Assembly: GCA_003129525.1 (NCBI GenBank)
Contig: CP029329.1
Location: forward strand, 529,501 to 593,500
DNA from: Clostridium beijerinckii
Lineage (GTDB): Bacteria > Bacillota > Clostridia > Clostridiales > Clostridiaceae
DNA: 64,000 nt
Direction: 5' to 3'
Shown: in pieces, positions 1 through 10,542 of the stretch
How positions within the stretch are numbered: position 1 is the first letter of the stretch
How the letters are laid out: every line of letters starts with the position of its first letter
Made by a program: the position numbers and the translations under genes
Notes under the pieces: model-generated
Database searches by the model: none
What the model saw: only the letters and a program-made list of their open reading frames with translations
Told to the model about the DNA's origin: nothing

Positions 1-500
1 TCTCTAAGTCTTTTAAAACTTTTCAAAATGTTGTAGCTTAATGTACGTTGTATTTTATATGTAATCTTAAATTTTGGCAAACTATCATATGGAAATACAT
101 CTATGAATATTCCATTATGCATCTTGTAATTTTCTTCTGTTCCATCTTCTAAAAACAAGGTGTTATTATACCTTACTTTACATGGTGTCGGGTAAACATT
201 ATAATATTCATCAGTTTCAAATGTTTGCAAAAACAAATGCTTTGGAAGTTCTTTTTGAGCTATTTCTAAGAATTTATTATATTCTTCTCTTGGCATCCCT
301 ATATCAACATCATCATCCCAAGGAATAAATCCTTTATGTCTCACAGCTCCAATTAGAGTTCCTGCATCTAAAAAATATTTAATGCCATGTTCTTCGCATA
401 ATTCATGAACAGCCTTCAAAACATCTACCATAAGCATTTGAGCGTCTCTTAAGCTCAGATCCTCATACTCATCTTTATTATATGTATAATTAGTATCCAT
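1..500 (-). CDS. licD: LicD-family phosphocholine transferase (3' end outside window)
   Basis: The reading frame starts at an ATG at 500, preceded by AAGGTG about nine bases upstream, and runs off the window edge after about 166 codons, so only the N-terminal part is seen. It carries the LicD family core: a GTLIGAVRH stretch followed by WDDDVDIGM, and later a GIFIDVFP motif. LicD proteins are nucleotidyltransferase-fold enzymes that move phosphocholine from CDP-choline to a sugar of teichoic acid or other surface glycans at the cytoplasmic face. Upstream on the same strand lies a glycosyltransferase, separated by a repeat element and a hairpin terminator. LicC and choline-kinase genes lie at 25.6-28.2 kb and many choline-binding proteins follow, which supports the assignment. 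The exact acceptor sugar cannot be read from sequence. Confidence 0.9.
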   Translation of the reverse strand, partial: MDTNYTYNKDEYEDLSLRDAQMLMVDVLKAVHELCEEHGIKYFLDAGTLIGAVRHKGFIPWDDDVDIGMPREEYNKFLEIAQKELPKHLFLQTFETDEYYNVYPTPCKVRYNNTLFLEDGTEENYKMHNGIFIDVFPYDSLPKFKITYKIQRTLSYNILKSFKRLR

Positions 501-554
501 ATTGATTTACACCTTATCCTTAAATATTATACTAGTAAATTAGTTTTTTAATTT

Positions 555-588
555 AAAAATAACCTTATATTAATCAAAGGTTATTTTT
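555..588. terminator. Bidirectional-looking hairpin terminator between glycosyltransferase and licD
   Basis: AAAAATAACCTT at 555-566 pairs with AAGGTTATTTTT at 577-588, so the stem is flanked by T runs on either strand. It sits between the glycosyltransferase and licD and would end transcription before licD. Confidence 0.7.
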
Positions 589-640
589 ACTGTTTTAGGC
601 AATTATCATTATTTTTTTGAATGTGACTTATTTGAATTTA

Positions 641-770
641 TTTATCTGATAGCTAGCATCCGTAACACTCCCACTTTTTAGAGTGGGAGTTAACGGCTGC
701 ACGCTCCTAGATAAGTTCAACTAAGATTCAGATGGGGATCAAACCCCACCTGAATCAAGTTTCACTTGAT
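641..770 (-). repeat. Repeat A, copy 1 (IS200/IS605-end-like palindromic element)
   Basis: A 130-bp element with TTTATCTGAT at one edge and CACTTGAT at the other. It contains a strong hairpin (ATTCAG.TGGGG paired to CCCCA.CTGAAT), a second small palindrome (ATCAAGT / ACTTGAT) and a third hairpin (CTCCCAC / GTGGGAG). Related copies are at 11482-11603 and 31622-31840. Compact terminal palindromes without terminal inverted repeats resemble solo ends or non-autonomous derivatives of IS200/IS605 elements. No tnpA or tnpB is in the window, so that link is inference. The edge of this copy supplies the last codons and stop of the glycosyltransferase at 762-1637. Confidence 0.6.
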
Positions 771-1637
771 TTTTATAGATTTAGCATATAATTTTAATGC
801 TAAACCAAATTCATGTACATAAAGTAGCCTTTTTACAAAACTATTCAACCATTCATTTACATATTCTACAACTTCAGGTTTTTCTTTAGTGTATGCCTCT
901 TCTAAAAATTGTTTTTTTATTAAGTTTCTATACTCTTTTATATTATTTTTATATGATTTTTTACTTAACTCTAAAGTTTGGTTATACATTAATTGAGTTT
1001 TAGAGTTAGAAAAGCTTTCCCCATATATCCTATACTTAAATAAATGTTCTGGAATATTATGAATTTTAGTTACTTTAGCTATTCTTGTCCATAGTTCATA
1101 ATCTTCAACAGCTGAATATTCTGTACTTCCATATAAGTTTTGTTTAAATAATTCAGTTCTACCCATTATACTTCCATGAGCTAATGGACAATTTAATGAT
1201 AAAAATAATTTTATTAAATCATTACTTGAAGGATAGCTTACATTACGTTGTTCTTTACCTTCACCATCTATAACAGTATAATAAGTTCCTACCAATCCAT
1301 ATTCTAAAGAATTTTCTAAAAAACTCACTTCTTTTTCTAATCTTTCAGGCATAGAAATATCATCGCAATCCATTCTTGCTATATATTTACCTCTTGCAAG
1401 AGATATGCCTTTATTTAATGATGCAATTAGCTTTAAATTTTTCTCGTTATGAATTAATCTTATACGTGAATCATCAAATGATTCAATTATTTTAACACTA
1501 TTATCAGTAGATCCGTCATTTATTATTAAAAACTCAAAATCAGTAAATGTCTGATTTAGTATACTTTCCATAGCTTCTTTTAGAAATTTCTCTCCATTAT
1601 ATACTGCCATTAAAACAGTTACCATAGGTTCATTCAT
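762..1637 (-). CDS. Family 2 glycosyltransferase
   Basis: A protein of about 291 residues starting MNEPMVTVLMAVYNGEKF, a classic GT-A family 2 opening. It has NDGSTDNS for nucleotide binding and an ARMDCDD stretch that includes the metal-binding DXD-type motif. The start at 1637 is preferred over an ATG 14 codons upstream because GAGGTGA lies at the right distance before it. The enzyme would add a sugar to a cytoplasmic lipid-linked glycan. Its position just upstream of licD suggests it builds the glycan that receives phosphocholine (inference). The C-terminus is odd: the last codons and the TGA stop (764-762) are formed by the edge of repeat A, so the native 3' end was probably replaced. Confidence 0.85.
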   Translation of the reverse strand: MNEPMVTVLMAVYNGEKFLKEAMESILNQTFTDFEFLIINDGSTDNSVKIIESFDDSRIRLIHNEKNLKLIASLNKGISLARGKYIARMDCDDISMPERLEKEVSFLENSLEYGLVGTYYTVIDGEGKEQRNVSYPSSNDLIKLFLSLNCPLAHGSIMGRTELFKQNLYGSTEYSAVEDYELWTRIAKVTKIHNIPEHLFKYRIYGESFSNSKTQLMYNQTLELSKKSYKNNIKEYRNLIKKQFLEEAYTKEKPEVVEYVNEWLNSFVKRLLYVHEFGLALKLYAKSIKIK

Positions 1638-1889
1638 ATTTTTATCACCTCGTATATTTTTGTATAACATATTACACATAATTATTACATACTTAATTAG
1701 TTTAGAAACATAATATATATACCATTCAATTCTCCTATTAAAAATAATATATAATTATTATTTGCAGAATCAAACATCTCTATTTTACCACTTAAGCAAT
1801 GTACAAACAATATTTATAACAAATTAAGAAGTACAAATATATGATGAGTTATAACTACAAAAATAAAGGATTAGACCTTGTATACAATG

Positions 1890-1940
1890 AAAAAAGGAAA
1901 CCAAACATTTATAATTCTTTATAAACATCTGGTTTCCTTA
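1890..1940 (-). terminator. Terminator of the cellobiose-type PTS operon
   Basis: A long stem (AAACCAAACATTTAT paired with ATAAACATCTGGTTT) is followed on the minus strand by a run of six T residues. It lies 52 bp beyond the IIC stop codon. Confidence 0.8.
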
Positions 1941-1991
1941 TTAATTAAAATGTTTTTTGATATATTTTAAAATTGTTAATAAAAGGGCTAA

Positions 1992-3332
1992 TTAAGCTTG
2001 TACGCCTTCTCCATGTTTTTGAGCTGCTATTTCATCTGCATACGCCATAGCATCTACTTTCTTAAAGAATGGGAAGTAGATTACAACACTAATTACTAAG
2101 AATACTAATTGTGCAATAGCATAGCTAGGACCACCAATTATTAAACCTGAGAATACAGTTGGAACTGTCCAAGGTGGTAATGCTCCACCCATTGGTGCAA
2201 GTATACCTGTTGCAATTGCCATATAAAGTAATATTGCATTTATTACTGGAGTAAGTATAAATGGTACACCCATAATTGGGTTCATTACTACTGGAATACC
2301 AAATAAGATTGGTTCATTAATATTGAATAAGTTAGCAGGAACTGCTAATCTACCTAATTGTTTATATTGAGCAGATTTTGCTAAGAATAATAATAGTAAT
2401 GTAAGTCCAAGTGTTTGACCACTACCTGTTAAGTTAATGAAATTATCATAGAATTGTTGAGTTACTATATGAGCTCCATGAGCAAGATCTAAAGTTCCTG
2501 CTGCTTGTAATTGAGCATTAGCTGCAGTATTGGCAGTTAATAATGCACCTACCATACCTCCAACTGTCATACCTCCATGGATTCCGAAGAACCATAAGAA
2601 TGGAACAGCAAAAGAAATAAGTATAGCTCCTGGTAATGAATCTGATGCAGCTTGTAATGGTGTTTGAACAACTTTATAGATAATTTCTACAAAAGAAGTA
2701 TTGAATCCAAACTTACATACTGCATATACAACAGTTGCTCCTATAAATATAACAGTAGCTGGAATTAATGCAGAGAATGCATTAACAACACCGCTTGGAA
2801 CACCTTCTGGCATTTTAATTGTAATATTTTTCTTTATCATTGCACAATAAACAAATGAAACAACTAAACTTACTATGATTGCTGTAATCATACCTGCGCC
2901 ACCAATCCATGATGATGGAATAACTCCTCCAACTTGAACTGGAGTTGCATCTGGTGTTGGTTGAAACATAACAAAGTTATTAGTTACAGTTAAGAATACA
3001 CTTAAAGAAATTACTGCTGGTGAAAAAGGTTCAACCCCTTCATTTTTACAGTAGATATAAGCCATACCCATAACCGCTACTATTGCCATAATATTCATTG
3101 TAGATCCTTGTAATTTAAATAATGGATCATTCCAAGCTGCTCCAAAAGTTGAAGCCATGAAATCTGTAAATCCCTTAACTGGGAAACAAGCAATTAATAA
3201 GAAAATAGATCCGACGATATTCAGTGGTAAAGTAAATAACATACCATCTTTTAACGCTTGAACACCTTTAAGATTAACGAATTTCATTACCGCTGGAACT
3301 ACTTTTTCGTTCAGTGTTTGATTGAATGACAT
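1992..3332 (-). CDS. celB: PTS lactose/cellobiose-family permease, IIC component
   Basis: A 446-residue hydrophobic protein with about ten membrane segments. It has the length and pattern of the CelB/ChbC family: N-terminal MSFNQTLNEKVVPAVMKF, a GIHGG motif near the middle, and a NINEPILFGIPVVMNP motif typical of the sugar site. It would form the sugar channel of the phosphotransferase system, bringing in cellobiose or a related beta-glucoside as the 6-phosphate. It is the last gene of a IIA-IIB-IIC operon (IIB ends 271 bp upstream). The start has AAGGGGG eight bases before the ATG. The exact substrate is inferred from the neighbouring 6-phospho-beta-glucosidases. Confidence 0.93.
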   Translation of the reverse strand: MSFNQTLNEKVVPAVMKFVNLKGVQALKDGMLFTLPLNIVGSIFLLIACFPVKGFTDFMASTFGAAWNDPLFKLQGSTMNIMAIVAVMGMAYIYCKNEGVEPFSPAVISLSVFLTVTNNFVMFQPTPDATPVQVGGVIPSSWIGGAGMITAIIVSLVVSFVYCAMIKKNITIKMPEGVPSGVVNAFSALIPATVIFIGATVVYAVCKFGFNTSFVEIIYKVVQTPLQAASDSLPGAILISFAVPFLWFFGIHGGMTVGGMVGALLTANTAANAQLQAAGTLDLAHGAHIVTQQFYDNFINLTGSGQTLGLTLLLLFLAKSAQYKQLGRLAVPANLFNINEPILFGIPVVMNPIMGVPFILTPVINAILLYMAIATGILAPMGGALPPWTVPTVFSGLIIGGPSYAIAQLVFLVISVVIYFPFFKKVDAMAYADEIAAQKHGEGVQA

Positions 3333-3603
3333 AATAATTTCCCCCTTATAATTAAATTATGATTATAATATGAATAATTACAAATAAAATTTGCTATTAT
3401 TACCTTTTTATTAACTTTCGTGATTCTTTGGATTTTTATCTTCATATCACTTCAGTTTATAAATTAATTTGTCCTAAATGTAGAGGTTTTCCTTAGTTCT
3501 AGTGAAATACATTTTTTACTACTATTTCACCAAATTATCTATAAGTTATGTGATTTCTAAAACATTTATTATATTGCTTACTTACTCACAGCTTACATTA
3601 ATT

Positions 3604-3912
3604 TTATTTCTTAGCTAATTTTAACGCTAATTCTAAAACCTTAGCTCCATTCATCATTCCATAATCAACCATTGGTATTACTTCTACTGGAATTCCTTTT
3701 GGTTCACACAACTTTTTTGCTTTTCCTAATGTATAAGCAACTTGTGGTCCTAGTAGTGCAACATCCATAGTAGCTAGATGTTGATCCATTTGAGATTCTG
3801 GATATGCTACAATTTCAGCTTCTATCCCTTTGACTTTAGCTGCCTCCTTCATTTTACTAACCAAAACACTTGTTGACATTCCTGATGCACAGAATAATTT
3901 TATTGTTACCAT
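3604..3912 (-). CDS. celA: PTS lactose/cellobiose-family IIB component
   Basis: A 102-residue protein matching the small IIB of the cellobiose family. CASGMSTS near the N-terminus carries the phospho-accepting cysteine (Cys8), and GPQVAYTLGKAK is also typical. It takes phosphate from IIA and passes it to the sugar bound by IIC. AAGGAGG precedes the ATG. It is separated from IIC by 271 bp and from IIA by 102 bp. The longer IIB-IIC gap shows no clear hairpin terminator, so one transcript is still likely. Confidence 0.93.
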   Translation of the reverse strand: MVTIKLFCASGMSTSVLVSKMKEAAKVKGIEAEIVAYPESQMDQHLATMDVALLGPQVAYTLGKAKKLCEPKGIPVEVIPMVDYGMMNGAKVLELALKLAKK

Positions 3913-4014
3913 AATCTTTTCCTCCTTAAATTATAACGAATTCTTAAAATATATATTAAAATTTATTTTTAATAACGTATTTATACCTTGGATAAATACT
4001 ATTTAATATTGCTT

Positions 4015-4332
4015 TTATTTTAATGTGTTTATAACTTTTCTCAATTCCATGATTTGTTCAATAAGATTCTTTTCTGATATAGCTGTCATTAGATGGTCTT
4101 GTGCATGAACAAATAAAAGCGATATTTCTACTTTTTCTCCGCCTGCTTCTTTTTGAAGCATTTCTGTTTGAGCATCATGTGCTTTTCCTAGAGCCTCATT
4201 TGCTAATTTCATTTCCACCTCAGCATCTTCGTACTTTCCTTCATTCACCATACCAAGAGCCATATAACAGTGATTTTTGCAATCTCCTGCGTTTATTATA
4301 ATATTCATAATTGCCATTTCTAATTGTTCCAT
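4015..4332 (-). CDS. celC: PTS lactose/cellobiose-family IIA component
   Basis: A 105-residue helical protein of the lactose/cellobiose IIA family. The start MEQLEMAIMNIIINAGD at 4332 follows GGAGG nine bases upstream; a longer frame reaching 4401 has no such site and would overlap the promoter. The motif LLFVHAQDHLMTA places the phospho-histidine at His76. It would receive phosphate from HPr and hand it to IIB. It is the first gene of the operon and lies 49 bp downstream of a sigma-54 type promoter. Confidence 0.93.
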   Translation of the reverse strand: MEQLEMAIMNIIINAGDCKNHCYMALGMVNEGKYEDAEVEMKLANEALGKAHDAQTEMLQKEAGGEKVEISLLFVHAQDHLMTAISEKNLIEQIMELRKVINTLK

Positions 4333-4380
4333 ATCTACATTCCTCCAATTTCTTTTGTTACTGCTTATGCTATTATATAA

Positions 4381-4396
4381 AGCAAGACACATGCCA
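4381..4396 (-). promoter_or_regulatory. Sigma-54 (-24/-12) promoter of the PTS operon
   Basis: On the minus strand the sequence reads TGGCATGTGTCTTGCT, a very good match to the sigma-54 consensus TGGCAC-N5-TTGC with correct spacing. It lies just upstream of IIA, and the divergent gene encodes an activator with a GAYTGA loop, the hallmark of sigma-54 activators. Confidence 0.85.
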
Positions 4397-4617
4397 AACA
4401 CTATTAAACATTAATTTTTTTCAGAATAATTTAATAATATTAATTCTTTTTTATTTTTACTACATGGTTTAGAATCCTTATTATATAAGCAATTTACACT
4501 ATATATATTAGTTTTATTTTATCTTTATAAACTTTTTTATTTTTTTCTCAATTAAATTTACCATTTTTTATTTTTGAGTAACTGTTTACTTAATTCTTTT
4601 AGTGTTTTATAATTTAA

Positions 4618-4661
4618 ATATAGTGTTTAGGTTTTCACAAAACTATATTCAAACACTATAT
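4618..4661. promoter_or_regulatory. Inverted repeat, likely enhancer site for the LevR/CelR-type activator
   Basis: ATATAGTGTTT (4618-4628) and AAACACTATAT (4651-4661) form a perfect 11-bp inverted repeat with a 22-bp spacer. It lies about 220 bp upstream of the sigma-54 promoter and about 110 bp before the regulator gene, the usual place for an upstream activating sequence. The binding partner is inferred. Confidence 0.6.
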
Positions 4662-4767
4662 TAATGACTTTAAACTCTCTTAATAAACTTGTTATATTAT
4701 TTTTAATATAGTGCATTAAAGTTTTAATATTAGATAATGACTATAAATTGTGCAAGGAGGATATTTA

Positions 4768-7431
4768 ATGGCAAAAAAAGATTTGGTTTATCAAAAGCTT
4801 CTTCAATTAGAATTTTCTGAAGGTATAGATACCAAAACACTATCATCACTAGTTGATATGTCTAGAGCAAATTTAAGTCACGAATTAAACGAACTTTGTA
4901 AAGAAGGTAAATTATATAAATCATCTGGTAGGCCTGTATTATTCTTTCTTTCTGAGAATAGAATTACCAATAATGAATCTCAATTAGACTTATTGGCTAA
5001 AAATAACGTATCCCTAAAAGATTCTGTTGAGCAAGCTAAGGCTGCTATACTGTACCCTCCTAAGGGTATGAATTGTTTAATCCTTGGAGGTACTGGTGTT
5101 GGGAAATCTATGTTTGCTTCTTTAATGCATAATTATGCTTTAGAGATGAAAGTAAAATCAGAAGATTCTCCATTTATAATATTTAACTGTGCAGACTACA
5201 GTAATAATCCTCAATTACTTACTTCTCAACTTTTTGGAGTTAAAAAAGGTGCTTATACAGGCGCTGAAGCTGATAAGGTTGGATTAATCGAAGAAGCTAA
5301 TGGTGGAATTTTATTCTTAGATGAAATCCATAGACTTCCTCCAGAAGGGCAAGAAGCTCTTTTTGTATTTTTAGACAGTGGAACCTTTAGAAGAATTGGT
5401 GATTCGGAATCTAGAACATCAGATGTCTTAATAATTTCAGCTACAACAGAAGATCCAAGTTCTGCATTATTAAACACTTTCACTAGAAGAATTCCTATTG
5501 TTATAAATATCCCCTCTCTAAAAGATAGAACTTTAGATGAAAGATTGTTTTTAATTAAAAGCTTCTTTAAATATGAGAGTATTCGTTTAAACAAAGAAAT
5601 ATATGTATCCTTAAATTCACTTAGAGCATTACTTTCTTATGATTGTCCTAATAATATAGGTCAACTTAAAAGTGATGTTCAGCTTCTTTGTGCTAAGGCA
5701 TATTCAGAATTTTTAACAAATCTAAAAAATGATGTAAGAATTTATAGTGGAATTTTACCTGCTTATATTAAAGAAGGGCTTTACAAAGAAAAAGAACACC
5801 GAGTTTTATGGAATAAATTAATGAGTGAAGAAATTGAATATTTTAGATTTAATGGGTCTAATGAAGATACTAATCCTATATTTAATAATGGTGATAATAC
5901 TATTTATGATTTTATAGAAAATAAACTTGAAAAGCTAAAATCTTTAGATATTTCCGATATGGATATTGAAAATATTCTTGAAAAAGATATTGCAAAACAT
6001 TTTAATAAAAATAACTTTGAAGTATCTGAAGAAGTAAATAAGAAAAACTTATTAACTATTGTTAACCAAGATACATTAGATTGTTTTGATAAAATAATAA
6101 CTCACGCTTCCCAAAAACTTACTATAACTTTTGACAACAATTTATATACAGCTTTTGCTTTGCATATTAATACGTTAATAAATAGAATTAATAGTGACAA
6201 AATAATCATAAATACTAATTTGAATAAGATTAAAGAACTTTATCCATTAGAATTTTCTGTGGCTCTTGAGATAAAAGAAATTATTGAAAATCATATAAAA
6301 AAATCAATTCCAGTCGATGAAGCTGGTTATCTTTCTCTATTTTTAATACCAGATAATACTTTTAATGATGTATCTCATGATAAAGTAAAAGTTATTCTTA
6401 TTGCTCATGGAGAATCTACCGCAACTTCAATGGCTGAGGTTTCAAATAAACTTTTAGGTGAAAATTATGTAATTCCAATAAATGCATCCCTTGATGTTGC
6501 TCCATCAAAAGTATTAGACAATCTAAAGATTGGAATACAAGAAAATCCAACTCAAGCTGGTTATCTTTTATTAGTTGATATGGGTTCTTTAACTACTTTC
6601 GCAGATGTTATAAGGAAAGAATTTAAAGTTGAAATTAAAGTAATATCTCTTGTTTCAACTTTGCATGTGTTAGAAGCTGCAAGAAAGGCATTAATCGGAT
6701 CATCTTTAGATGAAATTTACAATGATGTCCTTATGGTTAATTCTTATGTAGAAATACATAAAAATTTAAATAACAAATGTGAAAATGAAAATAAAATCTT
6801 AATAGTAACTGCATGTTTAACTGGAGAGGGAGCTGCTATTGCTATTAAAAACTTTTTAAGTAGCAATCTTAGAATAGATAATGATTATTTTGAAATTACT
6901 TGTCTAAATTGCTTGGATAAAAAATATTTTAAGCAAAAAATAATTAATCTTCAAGAGCAAAATGAAATATTATTTATAGTTTCATCTTTCCCTGTAGATT
7001 CATCAATAAATCAATATACTATGTATGAAGTATTTAATATGAACGTATTAAAAGAACTTCAAACTGCCATAGATACAAAAACTGCTATGCTTAACATCCC
7101 TAAAATTCTAAAAGAAAATATATATAATATAGATGGTGTTGAATTATTTAATGATGTAACTAAACTTTTAAATACATTAAAATCTAAGCTTTCTATTACA
7201 TTATCTGATGAAAATGCGGTTGGTGTAATCCTTCATTTATCTTTCGTTATAGGAAGATTAAGAAATGAAGATAATCCTGCTATATATCCTGAAAAAGATA
7301 AGTATATATCAGACAATATTAATTTATATAATATAGTAAAAGAAAATTTGGTCTTTATAAACAAAAAATATCAAATAGACATAGTAGATGATGAAATATG
7401 CTATATAATAAATCTTTTAGTTAATAATTAA
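4768..7431 (+). CDS. LevR/CelR-type sigma-54-dependent PTS regulator
   Basis: An 887-residue regulator. It has an N-terminal helix-turn-helix (about residues 1-55), an AAA+ domain with Walker A GGTGVGKS (107-114), sigma-54 contact loop GAYTGA (161-166) and Walker B GGILFLDE. A first PRD, a mannose-type EIIA-like segment with a likely phospho-His in HGEST (near 547), a EIIB-like segment and a C-terminal PRD follow. This is the LevR domain order. Such proteins activate sigma-54 transcription of a PTS operon and are tuned by PTS phosphorylation. It is divergent from the IIA gene, whose promoter is sigma-54 type. The start at 4768 has AAGGAGG upstream. The target assignment is an inference from position. 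Confidence 0.92.
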   Translation: MAKKDLVYQKLLQLEFSEGIDTKTLSSLVDMSRANLSHELNELCKEGKLYKSSGRPVLFFLSENRITNNESQLDLLAKNNVSLKDSVEQAKAAILYPPKGMNCLILGGTGVGKSMFASLMHNYALEMKVKSEDSPFIIFNCADYSNNPQLLTSQLFGVKKGAYTGAEADKVGLIEEANGGILFLDEIHRLPPEGQEALFVFLDSGTFRRIGDSESRTSDVLIISATTEDPSSALLNTFTRRIPIVINIPSLKDRTLDERLFLIKSFFKYESIRLNKEIYVSLNSLRALLSYDCPNNIGQLKSDVQLLCAKAYSEFLTNLKNDVRIYSGILPAYIKEGLYKEKEHRVLWNKLMSEEIEYFRFNGSNEDTNPIFNNGDNTIYDFIENKLEKLKSLDISDMDIENILEKDIAKHFNKNNFEVSEEVNKKNLLTIVNQDTLDCFDKIITHASQKLTITFDNNLYTAFALHINTLINRINSDKIIINTNLNKIKELYPLEFSVALEIKEIIENHIKKSIPVDEAGYLSLFLIPDNTFNDVSHDKVKVILIAHGESTATSMAEVSNKLLGENYVIPINASLDVAPSKVLDNLKIGIQENPTQAGYLLLVDMGSLTTFADVIRKEFKVEIKVISLVSTLHVLEAARKALIGSSLDEIYNDVLMVNSYVEIHKNLNNKCENENKILIVTACLTGEGAAIAIKNFLSSNLRIDNDYFEITCLNCLDKKYFKQKIINLQEQNEILFIVSSFPVDSSINQYTMYEVFNMNVLKELQTAIDTKTAMLNIPKILKENIYNIDGVELFNDVTKLLNTLKSKLSITLSDENAVGVILHLSFVIGRLRNEDNPAIYPEKDKYISDNINLYNIVKENLVFINKKYQIDIVDDEICYIINLLVNN

Positions 7432-7500
7432 ATTATATCCATACTGAAATATATAAATACTTGTAGTAATATTCAAAATTAAGTTTACTTCTAATAAACT

Positions 7501-7606
7501 GAAAGGGAATGCGTGCATTTGTTCCAGTTGTCGATAATTTTGCTAAATGTTTTCAACTAGCAAAATTCTCTAATGCAACACTCCACAAAAGCAAGCCTTC
7601 CCTTTC
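7501..7606 (+). repeat. Hairpin element C, copy 1, downstream of the PTS regulator
   Basis: GAAAGGGAA at the start pairs perfectly with TTCCCTTTC at the end. Inside are GCATTTGTT, AGTTGTCG, and a second stem (AATTTTGCTA / TAGCAAAATT). The same arrangement of GCATTTGTT followed by a GTTAC-like stem recurs in four other places, each time downstream of a gene and in its sense direction. The function is unknown; it may be a 3'-UTR RNA, a terminator or a small mobile element. Confidence 0.55.
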
Positions 7607-7721
7607 TTTGATTAGTATAAATTTAAAGTACCATATTTAAGCAAGTATTTTTATATTTCTATAACAACAAAGTATATCATTTTTCATAATCACTAAATTA
7701 ATTTTTATCTAATAGATGATT

Positions 7722-8447
7722 CTATAAAAATTTATTATGTAATCTCTTTCCTATACTTTCAATCATATATACCACTGGTATTTGTGTTGTTATATCACTA
7801 ATCCCTACTTTTTCTTGTTGAACATAATAGGATATATTAAGATCAGATATTTTAGCTATAGTACAATTTTCACTATTAGTTATACTTACAACTGTGCTTC
7901 GTTCTCTTTTTAGATTGCTTACATGATCAATAACAGAATATGTTTCTCCCGAAACTGATATTGCTATTATTACAGAATCTTCATACACTTTATAATTTCT
8001 CGGAAAATATGGATCATCTATATACATAGCAAATTTGCCTATTGACGAAAAATATCTAGCTGCATACTTACATAATACTCCAGATGTTCCTGCCCCTATA
8101 AAGATGACATTACTTGCTTCTTTTATTAAATCGCAAAGAGTATTTAACTTTTTATCTAATTCACTATTATCCAGTTTTTTAAAAAAGTCTATTATTATAG
8201 AAGTATCATTATTTACTTTATTATTTTCATTTTGTTCAATATTCATCTTTAATTTCACTTTGAATTCTGAGTATCCTTGACAATTAACCTTTTTGCAAAA
8301 TCTTAATATTGTTGTTGTTGATACATGTGCCTCATCTGCTAATTCTCTAATTCTCATATAAATAACTTTTTCACTATTTTTCATTATGTATCTATATAAC
8401 GATAATTCTAAATCATTCAAGCTTTGGATAACTTCATAATTAAACAT
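7722..8447 (-). CDS. RpiR/MurR-family transcriptional regulator
   Basis: A 241-residue protein with an N-terminal RpiR-type helix-turn-helix (ADEAHVSTTTILRFCKK, about residues 37-53) and a C-terminal SIS sugar-phosphate domain (VIFIGAGTSGVLCKYAARY and SVSGETYSV). These proteins repress or activate sugar genes in response to sugar phosphates. It lies upstream, on the same strand, of nothing in the PTS operon but directly follows the GH1 gene (8665-10077), so control of the beta-glucosidase genes is plausible. The gap to the GH1 stop is 217 bp and shows no strong terminator. Confidence 0.88.
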   Translation of the reverse strand: MFNYEVIQSLNDLELSLYRYIMKNSEKVIYMRIRELADEAHVSTTTILRFCKKVNCQGYSEFKVKLKMNIEQNENNKVNNDTSIIIDFFKKLDNSELDKKLNTLCDLIKEASNVIFIGAGTSGVLCKYAARYFSSIGKFAMYIDDPYFPRNYKVYEDSVIIAISVSGETYSVIDHVSNLKRERSTVVSITNSENCTIAKISDLNISYYVQQEKVGISDITTQIPVVYMIESIGKRLHNKFL

Positions 8448-8664
8448 AAATTAAGCAACCTCTTCTTTCATAAATAAGTTTACCTAATTATATACCATTT
8501 TATAAAGTTTTTTAATGCTAAGTAAAAAATGATTAGTATTTCCTAATTTTCACTGTTCCTTTATAATATACTTATTTTATTTGTATAATTTTTTATGCAA
8601 CAAAACTTTTTCCTAATTTTGCTGCATAATTTCTAAATTCTAAAATTCTTAATTCTCGGATATT

Positions 8665-10140
<1,476 letters not shown>

Positions 10141-10223
10141 TTAGTATAACGTTTTCTCTTATAAATTTAATATATCACACTATGAGAAAAGTTTATATTA
10201 TTTTAGTTATTTAGGAACGCATG

Positions 10224-10268
10224 CTACTTTTTAGGTATTTGTTTTTTTTAGAAACATGTTGTTTTTTA
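10224..10268 (-). promoter_or_regulatory. Upstream block shared with the GH4 gene (candidate operator/promoter)
   Basis: The plus strand reads CTACTTTTTAGGTATTTG, a T run, then AAACATGTTGTTTTTTA. Nearly the same block is at 17403-17445 before the GH4 gene. On the minus strand the core AAACAACATGTTT is near-palindromic. The rest of the 10078-10542 gap contains only the HAD terminator and no credible gene. Confidence 0.5.
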
Positions 10269-10317
10269 CTTATTTTACTACTATATTCTAGTCAATATAA
10301 ATACTTTTATTATATGC

Positions 10318-10361
10318 AAAAAAGTTGTATTAAAGTGATTTAAAATCATTCTAATGCAACT
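10318..10361 (-). terminator. Terminator of the HAD phosphatase gene
   Basis: GTTGTATTAAAGTGATTT (10325-10342) pairs with AAATCATTCTAATGCAAC (10344-10361). On the minus strand it is followed by seven T residues. It lies about 180 bp beyond the stop codon at 10543. Confidence 0.7.
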
Positions 10362-10542
10362 CTTAATCAAGTATGTATTTGATTTATATACAACATCTAA
10401 AATATCGTTTCCGATCTGCTTTGCTTTAATCTCTATATCTAATTATAATTTAATCAAAAAATCTTTAAATAAAAATTTGAAACTATTTTATTATGTAATA
10501 TTGGTTTATTTATATATCTTCCTACATTTTCAGTATAATAAA

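Noticed and set aside
641-770. Repeat A as a tRNA, riboswitch or group I intron
   Set aside because: It has none of the conserved cores I know, the hairpins are simple palindromes, and copies occur at unrelated genes. A mobile-element origin fits better.
4015-4401. Longer start for the IIA protein at 4401
   Set aside because: The extension would overlap the sigma-54 promoter and the GGAGG site before 4332, so the shorter start is preferred.
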